From: an uncultured Bacteroidota bacterium
Lineage (GTDB): Bacteria > Bacteroidota > Bacteroidia > Chitinophagales > Chitinophagaceae
Direction: 5' to 3'
DNA: 36,019 nt
Assembly: GCA_903904855.1 (NCBI GenBank)
Contig: CAIVEH010000179.1
Span: 1-36,019, forward strand
Shown here: positions 1 through 8,166 of the stretch, in pieces
Layout: each line of letters opens with the position of its first letter
Position numbering within the stretch: position 1 is the stretch's first letter
Made by a program: the position numbers and the translations under genes
Notes under the pieces: generated by a model
Database searches by the model: none
Told to the model about the DNA's origin: nothing
What the model saw: only the letters and a program-made list of their open reading frames with translations

Positions 1-84
1 AGACAAAAAATGGGAGTAATCTTTGATACCCTTATAAAAAGAATGGTCAAAAATGATCCAATACGCTTGTTATCAAAGGATTGA
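1..84 (+). CDS. Possible C-terminal end of a gene cut by the window edge
   Basis: Frame 1 is open from the first base to a TGA at 82-84 and reads RQKMGVIFDTLIKRMVKNDP followed by IRLLSKD. The composition resembles a normal protein C-terminus, and it stops nine bases before the stop codon of the convergent SIR2 gene, a tight arrangement typical of two real gene ends. Twenty-seven open codons in AT-rich DNA can also occur by chance, so the call is weak. The family cannot be recognised from this length. Confidence 0.3.
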   Translation, partial: RQKMGVIFDTLIKRMVKNDPIRLLSKD

Positions 85-93
85 TATTGCGAC

Positions 94-837
94 CTAAGTG
101 CCTATACCTATAGTTTTATATTCAAAGTCAGCCATATCTATGATACCAGGATCATTTATCATTACTTTTTTTATAAAATAGTAATGATGCCTGTCTGTAC
201 CTTTCATATAAAACCTAACTCTACTTAAAATATAATCAAGGTTTGGATCAGTAAAACTAAAGCCTATAAATACGAATAATTTGGAAACTAGATCACCACT
301 TAATGCAGTAATGATTGGAGCTTTATCATTGAAATATCTTTCATAATCATCTCTTGTTAAAACAGCATCATTAGGCATGGTTGCATCTCCATGCATTTTA
401 TATACAATAGCATCACGCCTTGGTTTCGATAAACTTAATTGTCCTATACTATGTTTAATATCAGCAATTCTTTTTGCGTTTTGAAGACTTTTTTCAATTA
501 AATCATCATAATTAGTTGTCCAATAGGTCTGAATTGGTAACCTAGCAAGGATTTTATGATTATCAGTCAAATCAACATCCTGATTAAATTCAGCTATAAT
601 TTTCTGATTTAACATACTCCTACCACCAATCTTATTGACATTGTACTGTGCAATAGAAATTAAGTCTGATTCCTTTTCTATTTCCAATCCCAGATCCTCA
701 GCGATGTCTTTTAATAAGCCTTTCCAATCAACATAACCTGCGCTTTTTGACATACCAGCTCCTGCAAAAATTGCTAGAGAGTTACCATGTAAACCTTCTA
801 TAAAATCTTTGTAAAACTGTTTATGTTCAGGTTTCAT
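94..837 (-). CDS. SIR2-like domain protein (SIR2_2 type), probably truncated
   Basis: This 247-aa protein has the hallmarks of the bacterial SIR2-like NAD-binding domain used in anti-phage systems: GAGMS at residues 26-30, TTNYD at 107-111, KMHGD with the likely catalytic histidine at 149, and GFSFTDPN at 192-199. Such domains usually degrade NAD+ in abortive defence, but that function is inferred from the family. Relatives I know of normally continue past the FEY motif (residues 238-240) into another 100 or more residues. Here the frame ends seven residues later, so the gene may be truncated or frameshifted, or simply a short form. The ATG at 835-837 directly follows a run of 17 A on the coding strand, with no Shine-Dalgarno sequence. 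No partner such as HerA or Argonaute is visible; only a possible convergent gene tail lies downstream. Confidence 0.8.
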   Translation of the reverse strand: MKPEHKQFYKDFIEGLHGNSLAIFAGAGMSKSAGYVDWKGLLKDIAEDLGLEIEKESDLISIAQYNVNKIGGRSMLNQKIIAEFNQDVDLTDNHKILARLPIQTYWTTNYDDLIEKSLQNAKRIADIKHSIGQLSLSKPRRDAIVYKMHGDATMPNDAVLTRDDYERYFNDKAPIITALSGDLVSKLFVFIGFSFTDPNLDYILSRVRFYMKGTDRHHYYFIKKVMINDPGIIDMADFEYKTIGIGT

Positions 838-854
838 TTTTTTTTTTTTTTTTT
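838..854 (-). repeat. 17-base poly-A tract directly before the SIR2 start codon
   Basis: On the coding strand of the SIR2 gene, 17 consecutive A residues abut the ATG, making 18 with the A of the start codon. Homopolymers of this length are prone to slippage. The tract lies in the leader, so length changes would alter initiation spacing rather than reading frame. Confidence 0.85.
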
Positions 855-945
855 GAGAAATTTTTTAATTCAATACTGTATAAACTACTTACACAAAATT
901 AATTAAACATTTTAATCCCCGCAACGGGAGTTTCTGCAAAACAGA

Positions 946-1045
946 GGGGGTATTTTCCCCGGTGGTAAAGAGGGTATTTTCCCCGTATTACCACCTCCCC
1001 CTGCGGGTACTCCTCCTTGAAGAAAGGAGGGGAGTGGGGGGGGGC
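946..1045. repeat. GC-rich intergenic element with inverted and direct repeats
   Basis: The 14-mer GGGTATTTTCCCCG occurs at 948-961 and again at 972-985. GGTGGTAA at 961-968 pairs with TTACCACC at 988-995. Beyond it, CTCCTCCTT pairs imperfectly with AAGGAGGGGAG around a GAAG loop (about 1010-1035), followed by a run of G. The composition differs sharply from the AT-rich surroundings. It resembles the interspersed non-coding palindromes common in Bacteroidota genomes, but the family cannot be named without a genome-wide search. Confidence 0.6.
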
Positions 1046-1181
1046 GTATTGGGGTTTACTGACATACGCGAATTGGGTAGCTCCTAAGGAGCAAGTGCGA
1101 ATTATTTTATAGATTTCTACAAAGCTTTAGCCCACTAACGGGGCATAATTGAGTTTCTGGATGGACGCGTAATTCGGCAAG

Positions 1182-1539
1182 CTGCCAATGATATGTCGTG
1201 TAAATGTATGATAATCAATAGTATAAAAAATCAACAATAATGGCTTTGGTGCTATTCCCAGCATAACGCGGTCTGACCGCAGAATAGCGGTACTGACCGC
1301 GATGAGTGCATTTTTTCAGCCTTGTCATTTTCAAAGAGCTTGTGTGCAGCAAATTGTTTACTGCCAATGACATTTCGTGTAAATGTATGATAATCAATAG
1401 TATAAAAAATCAACAATAATGGCTTTGGTGCTATTCCAAGCATAACGCGGTCTGACCGCAGAAAAGCGGTACTGACCGCGTTGAGTGCATTTTTTCAGCC
1501 TTGTCATTTTCAAAAAGTTTGTGCGCAGCAAATTGTTTA
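1182..1539. repeat. Tandem duplication, two copies of a 179-bp unit
   Basis: Copy 1 spans 1182-1360 and copy 2 spans 1361-1539. They align without gaps and differ at about eight positions (roughly 95% identity). Each copy holds a structured core: in copy 1, CGCGGTC at 1267-1273 pairs with GACCGCG at 1295-1301, and ACCGC at 1276-1280 with GCGGT at 1287-1291. GCGGTC at 1268-1273 can alternatively pair with the adjacent GACCGC at 1275-1280. No convincing reading frame crosses the units. The two short minus-strand frames here simply reflect the duplication. Confidence 0.9.
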
Positions 1540-1559
1540 CTCATTATGACAATCATTTC

Positions 1560-1845
1560 CTGAGGTTGCTACCGCAAACGGTATCTGTGCATTGATTTGG
1601 CAGGTTGCATGGGCTCAGGAGATTCCTCCTTCGTCAGAATGACGATATCTATTGAGCAAACTCAATAGCAATCCGCACCTGAAACGTTCCCCTTCGATAC
1701 CTCAGGGCAGGCTCTGCCACTGAAGCTTGATAGAGGTATTTAGCTGGTCCCAAAAAAATCAAGGGAATGACTGCGAATTATAAACCGTTGAAACGGTTAT
1801 AATACAACTCTTCATTTTTTACCCACGGTTGAAACTGTGGGCTAT
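1560..1845. repeat. Cluster of short palindromes resembling REP/BIME elements
   Basis: Five hairpins sit within 290 bp: TACCG-CAAA-CGGTA (1570-1583), CGTCA-GAA-TGACG (1632-1644), ATTGAG-CAAA-CTCAAT (1651-1666), AACCGTT-GA-AACGGTT (1783-1798) and CCCACGGTT-GA-AACTGTGGG (1822-1841, one G-T pair). The stretch around 1622-1644 (CCTCCTTCGTCAGAATGACG) resembles an intergenic repeat I associate with Bacteroidota genomes. No transposase or REP-associated transposase gene is in the window, so mobility is inference. Confidence 0.55.
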
Positions 1846-2029
1846 GTTTTTTTACAACGCTTTAGGTAGAGATTGCCTTCAGCAATATAATTCCGGTACT
1901 TTTACCAAAATGAAAATTTAGTATAAGTACTAAACAAATGAATTGAAATAGCCTTAGTTTTACATCCTCCGCATTAATGAAAAACCAAACTGCCCGGCAA
2001 GTCATTATTCAACAATTTAAACCACAAAA

Positions 2030-5000
2030 ATGAAAAAAGTAATTCTATCAATTCTGGCTTTGCTGATCACGGTATTAAGCTATGCCATACCGCCTATCAC
2101 CGGGCCTACAAGTATCTGCCTGGGTTCCTCGGTTCTGCTTTCTGATGCCGCCACTCCTGGATTCTGGGGTAGCCTGAACCCTTCGGTTGCAACCGTAGGC
2201 ATGACAAGTGGCATTGTAACCGGTGTTTCTTTGGGAACTGCTACCATTACCTATACATCAGGTGGCATTTCAGCGCTTACAACTGTAACTGTTTTCCCAG
2301 TTCCGGCACCGGTTGCCGGCCCAACCTCTCTGGTTCTGGGAGGAAGCAGTATAACTTTAACGGATCCTACACCCGGTGGTAACTGGAGTTCGCCAAGTTC
2401 TCCTCTTATAGGTGGAATAGATTATTATAGCGGAGTTGTAACCCCCTCTTTCAATGAGGGAGTACTTGGCATAACTTATACACTGCCCGGAGGATGCTAT
2501 GTTTATTATAGTGTTACAGTTTACAGCACCCCGATAACGGGTACCAACCATGTATGTGTGGGCTCATCTACAACTTTGTCGGGTACTACCGGCTCAGGGG
2601 GGTGGAGTGTCAGCGATCCTTCTATTGCATCAATAAGTATCACCTCGGGAGTGGTTGTTACAGGGCTGGCTGCTGGCACCTGTATTATTACCTTTGCCAA
2701 CTCTGGCGCCTATGTAACCTTCCCTATGACCGTTAATCCATTGCCAGCCACAATAAGCGGCGGCACAACGGTAGTTGCCGGAAGCACCCTGCCGCTAACA
2801 GATCTATCACCCGGCGGCAGCTGGACAAGCAGTAATCCTGCCGTCGCGACAGTTGGTATTGCCTCAGGGATTGTTGCCGGGGTAGCTGGGGGGACAGCCA
2901 ATATTACCTATACACTTTCTACCGGATGTTATGATGTTCATACTGTTACAGTAACAGGTATTATGGCCATTACCGGTACTTCATCGGCCTGCGCTGGCAG
3001 CTCAAGTACACTTGCCGATGCCACACCAGGTGGCACATGGAGCAGCAGCAATCCTTCTATAGCAACTGTAGTAAGTACAACAGGTGTGGTAACCGGCGTA
3101 TCGGCAGGCACCTGCACTATTACCTATTCTGTTGGCACCAGTTATGTAACGCGTTCATTTACCGTAAATTCGGTGCCAGGCGCGATTTCAGGGCCTGCTA
3201 CTGTGGTAGCCGGCAGCACTATTACGCTTACTGATGGCACACCTGGCGGATCGTGGATAAGTGGCAATACTTCTATTGCAACTGTATCTGCAACAGGAGT
3301 GGTAACCGGGGTTAGTGCAGGCACAGTGAGTATTTATTATTCATCTCCATTTGGTTGTGCTGTATACCGCACAGTTACTGTTACAGGGGTTACGGTTGCC
3401 GCTATTACAGGGACGTTTTCAGTATGCGCAGGCTCTGTAGTAACTTTAACTGATGCCACCACTGGTGGTACCTGGAGTAGCAGCAATACTGCCATAGCTA
3501 CCGCAGGCGCATCAACGGGAGTAATTACTGGTATAGCAGCAGGCAGTTGTACTATTACATATACTGTGGGAGCCAGTTATGTTACCCATTCCTTTACTGT
3601 AAACCCGTTGCCTGCAGCAATTGCCGGACCGGCCACAGTTGCAGTAGGCAGTACCATAACACTGACGGACGCCACAACAGGCGGCACCTGGAGCAGCAGC
3701 AATACAGCAATAGCAACCGTTTCTACGACAGGCATAGTAACCGGAGTAGCTACCGGAACGGTAACCATCTACTATACTTCCGCTGCGGGCTGTGCAGTAG
3801 CTTATTCTGTAACTGTTACAGGTATTACTTCTGTTATTACCGGAACAACGCATGTATGTGTTGGTTCAACTATTACCTTATCTGACCCTGCTCCCGGCGG
3901 CACCTGGAGCAGCAGCAATACAGCTATTGCCACTGTAGGATTAACTACCGGTATCGTTACCGGAGTAGCAGCGGGCACCTGCCTGATATCTTACAATGTG
4001 GGCACCAGCCATGTATCCGTTTCTTTCACAGTTAACCCGCTTCCGGCAGCCATTGCAGGCAGCAGCACGGTTTGTACAGGGGCATCAGTTACACTGACTG
4101 ATGCAGCACCAGGTGGCATATGGTCGAGCAGCAGCACAGGTATTGCTACTGTTGGTTCGGCTACAGGTGTGGTATCTGGTGTTTCGGGTGGAAGTGTAAG
4201 TATAAGTTATGTTTTAACCACAGGATGCAGTGCAACCAAAGCACTATCTGTAAATCCGGTAGCCGGTGCAATTTCGGGTGGCAGCACTGTATGTTTGGGA
4301 TCAACAATTACACTTACCGATGCTGTGCCGGGAGGAACCTGGATGAGTGTTTATACTTCTTATGCTACAATAGGGTCATCGACCGGAATTGTGACCGGAG
4401 TTGCAGTGGGATCAACAACCATCATTTATACAGTAGGCGGCTGTTCGGCAACTAAAACAATAACAGTAAATGCGGCACCGGCGGCTATAGGCGGCTCAAC
4501 CAGTGTATGCGCGGGATCCTCCATTGCACTAACAGATGCCACACCCGGAGGCACATGGTCGAGCGGCATAACAAGTATTGCAACCGTATCAACCACCGGT
4601 CTTGTAACCGGTGTATCAAGTGGGGTAGTAATAATAGATTATTCTGTTGGAGGCTGCTTTGTATCAAAGTCAGTTACGGTTAATCCTGTTCCTGCTGCAA
4701 TTACCGGTAGCAGCACAGTGCATACCAGCGGGTCTCCGATTACGCTGACCGATGTAACAACTGGTGGCTCCTGGTTCAGTGGTAATCCGTCTTTGGCTAC
4801 GGTAGGCGCACTTACCGGGGTTGTAAGTGGTGTGTCGGCAGGATCAGTAAATATTTACTACTCAAGAGGCGGATGTGCGGTTTCCAAAACAATTACTGTT
4901 ATTTCACCTGCTCCTCCGGCACCTGGAAATGGCGGCAATGGTACCACTGACGTAGCGGGCAATTTTAGTCAGACGAATGGTGTCTCAGAATTTGCAGGAA

Positions 5001-5317
5001 ATCTGAATGAAGAGACGCCTGTAAACCCAGGTAGCGCCACAGTTATTGGCCAGACGGAACATAATGGCACTATAACACTTTATCCGAATCCGACCACCGG
5101 AATAATAAATATGGAATGGGCTAACCAGGTTTCAGGTAATGCGACAATTGCCATAACAGATATTGCAGGCCATGAAGTATTTAAATCGGGTTTAACGATA
5201 AATGGCGCAACGGGAATTAGCCTGATAAATGCGAGTAATTTAAGAGACGGCTTGTATCTTATTACCATCAAGACAGAAAGTGGTTCCTTTACCAGCCGGT
5301 TAATAATTCAGCATTAG
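2030..5317 (+). CDS. Secreted 13-repeat Ig-like (BIG_2-type) surface protein with T9SS sorting domain
   Basis: This 1095-aa protein starts with a clear signal peptide (cleavage near residue 19, after a hydrophobic core and SYA). It then carries 13 tandem modules of about 73 residues, each with a GS-TLTD-PGGTWSSSN-ATV-TGVVTGVSAGT-ITY pattern typical of bacterial Ig-like group 2 domains. A Gly/Asn-rich linker begins near residue 965. The last 80 or so residues form a type A T9SS C-terminal domain: YPNPTTG, a DIAGHEV strand, and a LRDGLYLI-KTESG-S-RLII ending. The product should cross the outer membrane through T9SS (SprA is encoded at 23.7 kb) and be displayed or released; an adhesive or matrix role is inferred. 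Cysteines are distributed in an ordered way (see findings). A terminator hairpin follows the stop. Confidence 0.92.
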   Translation: MKKVILSILALLITVLSYAIPPITGPTSICLGSSVLLSDAATPGFWGSLNPSVATVGMTSGIVTGVSLGTATITYTSGGISALTTVTVFPVPAPVAGPTSLVLGGSSITLTDPTPGGNWSSPSSPLIGGIDYYSGVVTPSFNEGVLGITYTLPGGCYVYYSVTVYSTPITGTNHVCVGSSTTLSGTTGSGGWSVSDPSIASISITSGVVVTGLAAGTCIITFANSGAYVTFPMTVNPLPATISGGTTVVAGSTLPLTDLSPGGSWTSSNPAVATVGIASGIVAGVAGGTANITYTLSTGCYDVHTVTVTGIMAITGTSSACAGSSSTLADATPGGTWSSSNPSIATVVSTTGVVTGVSAGTCTITYSVGTSYVTRSFTVNSVPGAISGPATVVAGSTITLTDGTPGGSWISGNTSIATVSATGVVTGVSAGTVSIYYSSPFGCAVYRTVTVTGVTVAAITGTFSVCAGSVVTLTDATTGGTWSSSNTAIATAGASTGVITGIAAGSCTITYTVGASYVTHSFTVNPLPAAIAGPATVAVGSTITLTDATTGGTWSSSNTAIATVSTTGIVTGVATGTVTIYYTSAAGCAVAYSVTVTGITSVITGTTHVCVGSTITLSDPAPGGTWSSSNTAIATVGLTTGIVTGVAAGTCLISYNVGTSHVSVSFTVNPLPAAIAGSSTVCTGASVTLTDAAPGGIWSSSSTGIATVGSATGVVSGVSGGSVSISYVLTTGCSATKALSVNPVAGAISGGSTVCLGSTITLTDAVPGGTWMSVYTSYATIGSSTGIVTGVAVGSTTIIYTVGGCSATKTITVNAAPAAIGGSTSVCAGSSIALTDATPGGTWSSGITSIATVSTTGLVTGVSSGVVIIDYSVGGCFVSKSVTVNPVPAAITGSSTVHTSGSPITLTDVTTGGSWFSGNPSLATVGALTGVVSGVSAGSVNIYYSRGGCAVSKTITVISPAPPAPGNGGNGTTDVAGNFSQTNGVSEFAGNLNEETPVNPGSATVIGQTEHNGTITLYPNPTTGIINMEWANQVSGNATIAITDIAGHEVFKSGLTINGATGISLINASNLRDGLYLITIKTESGSFTSRLIIQH

Positions 5318-5338
5318 TTTTTTGTAATTTTTAAATAT

Positions 5339-5369
5339 AAAAGACTCCTTGATATACAGGGAGTCTTTT
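5339..5369. terminator. Bidirectional intrinsic terminator
   Basis: AAAAGACTCC at 5339-5348 pairs perfectly with GGAGTCTTTT at 5360-5369 around an 11-base loop. The A-run and T-run flanks make it usable in both directions, serving the Ig-like protein gene on the plus strand and the lipoprotein gene ending at 5481 on the minus strand. Confidence 0.85.
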
Positions 5370-5480
5370 GTATTAATAAGATGCTCTATTAAAGGGGGGT
5401 AATCTGATCAGTGGTTTCAATTAAAAATCGGAAAGACGAAGCTGCAATTCCAGTTATTCATCAAGCCTGAAATTACCCAA

Positions 5481-5987
5481 TCACCAGGTTGCAGATACAG
5501 TTTTAATAACTCCGGTAGCAGAGGTAGTGGTATAATTAACCAGAATATTATTGGCGCTTTTATAGTATGCTACACCTGAAACTGTAACACCTTCCAATAC
5601 CTGCGAAGGTATAATCAGGCTGTCGGAGCTGCTCATATAACCCGATACAGGTAATGTGAAATAATTGTCGAAATTGATGATTTTTACATCAGAATATGTC
5701 GCGCCATTACCTATGCTGATGGCAAATTGCTCTGCTGGAATTGTACCGGCGAGAGGCGTTTGCTGCCAGTTGCCAAAAAATTTCTGCCGCCAATTGGTAG
5801 CGCAGGTGGTTCCTTCAAAACCGGGCGAGCATATACAATTACCCTTATAGCAACCTCCGCCATTTTCGCAGTAGGTTGAATTGCATTTGTCTTTGCTGCA
5901 GGAAAACCAGGTGATTGCAGCAAATAACATCAGTGTCAGTACTGATGAAATAAAGACTGAATAGGAGCGAGGTGCCATAAAATACAT
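5481..5987 (-). CDS. Small EGF-like-domain lipoprotein
   Basis: The 168-aa product has a hydrophobic N-terminus ending in a lipobox-like WFSC, so a lipid-anchored mature form probably begins at that cysteine (near residue 30). Immediately after it lies an EGF-like module with six cysteines (CNSTYCENGGGCYKGNC, then ICSPGFEGTTC). The remaining 110 residues look like a beta-rich domain of the kind found in Bacteroidota outer-membrane lipoproteins, but I cannot name it. Either the ATG at 5985-5987 or the one at 5976-5978 (MAPRS) could be used; the nearby -7 element at 5995-6002 fits the first as nearly leaderless or the second with about 11 leader bases. Substrate and partner are unknown. It is convergent with the Ig-like protein gene. 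Confidence 0.8.
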   Translation of the reverse strand: MYFMAPRSYSVFISSVLTLMLFAAITWFSCSKDKCNSTYCENGGGCYKGNCICSPGFEGTTCATNWRQKFFGNWQQTPLAGTIPAEQFAISIGNGATYSDVKIINFDNYFTLPVSGYMSSSDSLIIPSQVLEGVTVSGVAYYKSANNILVNYTTTSATGVIKTVSATW

Positions 5988-5994
5988 TTATATT

Positions 5995-6002
5995 CAAAGA
6001 TA
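5995..6002 (-). promoter_or_regulatory. Candidate Bacteroidota -7 element (TATCTTTG)
   Basis: The minus strand reads TATCTTTG, a perfect match to TAnnTTTG, seven bases before the first ATG of the EGF-like lipoprotein gene. No clear -33 TTTG is seen at the usual spacing. Confidence 0.45.
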
Positions 6003-6201
6003 GGATAAATACTGATGTGAGTGTTGTTTTTTTTGGAGCGTGGATTTAGGGCTGCGATATTGCATAAACATTGTCACCAATGAAGTTTTATAAGAACTGC
6101 GCAGATTGGATAACCTGATAAGTTTCATTTAAAATCTCCATAGCGAAAAAAAATAGGTAATGACATGACTAAAAGCTGATTCAAAAGCAATCCTTAAAGC
6201 T

Positions 6202-6209
6202 TATTTTTG
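6202..6209 (+). promoter_or_regulatory. Candidate -7 element (TATTTTTG) of the saccharopine-dehydrogenase-like gene
   Basis: TATTTTTG matches TAnnTTTG and predicts a transcription start near 6215, about 37 bases before the ATG at 6252. A -33 TTTG is not evident. Confidence 0.4.
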
Positions 6210-6251
6210 CGCCGTTCTTGACTCCTGATTTATTTTACCAATAGGTTTGAT

Positions 6252-7580
6252 ATGTATACAATACTAATTGCCGGTGCCGGTAAATCTTCTTCCTTCCTCA
6301 TTAATTATTTCTTAACTCACTCGAACCGTAATAAATGGAAGATCATTGTTGCTGATGGCGATGCAGCTGCTATTACTGAAAAGCTGAACGGACATGAGAA
6401 TGGCGAAATGGCAGTGATAGATATTACCAATGCAGCTGAAAGGGAGCCACTGGTAAAGCGTGCCGATATTGTTGTGTCGCTGATGCCTGCCCATCTGCAC
6501 ATTCACCTTGCCAAAGATTGCCTGAAGCATAAAAAGAACCTGATCACATCATCTTATATCTCTGACGAAATGAAAGAGATGGATGCTGCTGTAAAAGAGG
6601 CCGGGCTTATGTTTATGTGCGAAATGGGTCTTGATCCGGGCATAGATCATATGTCGGCCAATGCGCTGATACACAGCATTCACAAGGTGTCGGGGGTAAT
6701 TACCAGTTTCAAATCTATGTGTGGCGGACTTATTGCCCCCGAAAGCGATAATAATCCATGGCATTATAAATTTACCTGGAACCCCAGGAATGTAGTGATA
6801 GCAGGACTTGGCGGCGCCAAATACCTGAACAAAGGTAAAATAACCGAAGTGCCCTACGACCGCATGTTTGAGCACAACAAGCGTTTGAACATTGATGGAG
6901 CAGGATCGCTGGCATGGTATCCCAACCGCGATTCGCTGCGCTACCTTGACCTGTATGATGTGCCGGAAATAAAGACATTTATCAGGGCTACGCTCCGGCA
7001 TCCTGACTTCTGCCATGGCTGGCAGGCGCTGCTGCTCATGGGCCTTACCAGCCAGGAGGATTACTTCGAAACCAGCGGACATACTTATGCCTCATGGCTG
7101 AAAATGAAAACCGGCTATAAGAACTCTATTTCAATCAGTCGCCATATCGCCAATACCCTAATGATTGATGAAAATGACAAAATGATGGGCATGTTGCAAT
7201 GGCTGGGATTGTTTGAAGAAAAACCGCTGCAGGCCGGCAGGTATTCATCGGCCGATGTGCTGCTGAGCCTGCTGTTGGAGAAATGGAGCATGGCGCCCGA
7301 AGACAAAGATATGGTGGTGATGCAGCACGAAATAGAATATGAACGCAGGGGTGCAACTGTTAAGGTATCGAGCTCTATGATCATAAAAGGGGAGGACAGG
7401 GAACATTCGGCAATGGCCAAGACTGTGGGCCTGCCAATGGCTATACTTGCAAAAATGGTTCTTACAAACAGAATAAAACCACCGGTGGGCGTATTATTGC
7501 CCAATATGGTTTCTGTGTACCGTCCGTTATTGGTTGAGATGGCCCATCATGGTGTTATCTTTAATGAAGTAGTGGAGTAA
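6252..7580 (+). CDS. Saccharopine dehydrogenase family oxidoreductase
   Basis: The 442-aa protein opens with a Rossmann nucleotide-binding motif (ILIAGAGKSSSFL, residues 4-16) and matches the saccharopine dehydrogenase/carboxynorspermidine dehydrogenase family along its length, including CEMGLDPGIDHM near residue 130 and the substrate-domain segment around NPWHYKFTWNPRNVV (about 173-187). Length is normal for the family's reductase-type members. Likely chemistry is NAD(P)-dependent oxidoreduction at a secondary amine, as in lysine degradation through saccharopine. The sequence does not distinguish that from related roles, and no other lysine-pathway gene is adjacent. It is monocistronic, has its own promoter candidate, and is followed by a strong hairpin at 7719. 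Confidence 0.88.
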   Translation: MYTILIAGAGKSSSFLINYFLTHSNRNKWKIIVADGDAAAITEKLNGHENGEMAVIDITNAAEREPLVKRADIVVSLMPAHLHIHLAKDCLKHKKNLITSSYISDEMKEMDAAVKEAGLMFMCEMGLDPGIDHMSANALIHSIHKVSGVITSFKSMCGGLIAPESDNNPWHYKFTWNPRNVVIAGLGGAKYLNKGKITEVPYDRMFEHNKRLNIDGAGSLAWYPNRDSLRYLDLYDVPEIKTFIRATLRHPDFCHGWQALLLMGLTSQEDYFETSGHTYASWLKMKTGYKNSISISRHIANTLMIDENDKMMGMLQWLGLFEEKPLQAGRYSSADVLLSLLLEKWSMAPEDKDMVVMQHEIEYERRGATVKVSSSMIIKGEDREHSAMAKTVGLPMAILAKMVLTNRIKPPVGVLLPNMVSVYRPLLVEMAHHGVIFNEVVE

Positions 7581-7718
7581 TGGATGTATGGCTGAATTTG
7601 TAAGTCAATCTATAGGATGCAAATTCAACCGTGGTAAGATGAAAAATAGATTTCGACAGAAGATAACTGTGCAATTAATCAGTTATAAGTATTTAACCCA
7701 ATTATTCAATAAAAACAG

Positions 7719-7743
7719 GAGGCCGTCTTATTAAGACGGCCTC
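7719..7743 (-). terminator. Strong intrinsic terminator between convergent genes
   Basis: GAGGCCGTCTT at 7719-7729 pairs perfectly with AAGACGGCCTC at 7733-7743 around a 3-base loop. On the minus strand the stem is followed by CTGTTTTTATT, so it best serves the DUF1842-like gene that ends at 7771. It may also block read-through from the plus-strand gene. Confidence 0.85.
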
Positions 7744-7770
7744 ATTGCTTAATGAATGTTTAATAATTGA

Positions 7771-8166
7771 TTATAAAAGGCATGGACCACTTACCGCCTT
7801 TACATTTTCGATGTGATGGCCAAGATATTCAAAACCACCAATGCCATTCCAATGCATATCAACCATCATGTGAGCTGTAAAAGGAGAAACAAGCATTGAA
7901 GGAGGATTAGAAACCGTGCCCTGCATTGTTATCAGTAAGCTGTATGGAATTATTCCTAAACCATTTACCCTGCCAGATGTAATATTAACATGGAGCATAT
8001 TATGGGGTGGCGCAACTGCCTGTGTAATTGAACCAAAACCGTGTATTTCGTGGGTAATTGGATTTACCAATACATTGTAATGAAAAGTAGGGGCTCCCAT
8101 AGCTCCTGAACCGATAGTACCGCAATGATGCGTTGGCATTGGAATTGCTGCTGCTTCTGTTGACAT
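7771..8166 (-). CDS. DUF1842-like protein, function unknown
   Basis: The 131-aa product has no signal peptide or membrane segment. The central part, LVNPITHEIHGFGSITQAV followed by PPHNMLHVNI (about residues 33-63), matches my recollection of DUF1842, whose members carry a similar conserved V-G-GHITQA-NPP pattern. The C-terminal half is compatible with the same beta-rich fold. The protein is rich in His and Met (for example MPTHHCG, HMMVDMHWNG), which may be chance or may suggest metal contact. The gene stands alone: the sense neighbour upstream is smpB, about 500 bp away, and a strong terminator follows. A biological role cannot be given. Confidence 0.6.
   Translation of the reverse strand: MSTEAAAIPMPTHHCGTIGSGAMGAPTFHYNVLVNPITHEIHGFGSITQAVAPPHNMLHVNITSGRVNGLGIIPYSLLITMQGTVSNPPSMLVSPFTAHMMVDMHWNGIGGFEYLGHHIENVKAVSGPCLL

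Noticed and set aside
1..93. Continuation of the SIR2 gene in another frame past its stop codon
   Set aside because: Short open stretches exist in other minus-strand frames, but none clearly resembles the family's C-terminal region, so a frameshift could not be demonstrated.
1215..1443. Two overlapping minus-strand frames of 60 and 63 codons
   Set aside because: They lie inside the 179-bp tandem repeat and cross its structured core; similar peptides arise in each copy because of the duplication, with no gene-like features.
946..1860. Possible insertion sequence or CRISPR array
   Set aside because: No transposase fragment or regularly spaced repeat-spacer units; the repeats are palindromes and one tandem duplication.
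3512..3885. Long frames on both strands within the Ig-like protein gene (112-113 codons)
   Set aside because: Cys/Tyr/Ser-rich translations produced by the repeated Gly/Thr/Ser codons of the true gene in other frames.
6549..7082. 177-codon minus-strand frame opposite the saccharopine-dehydrogenase-like gene
   Set aside because: Antisense shadow of a well-supported gene, with no recognisable family.
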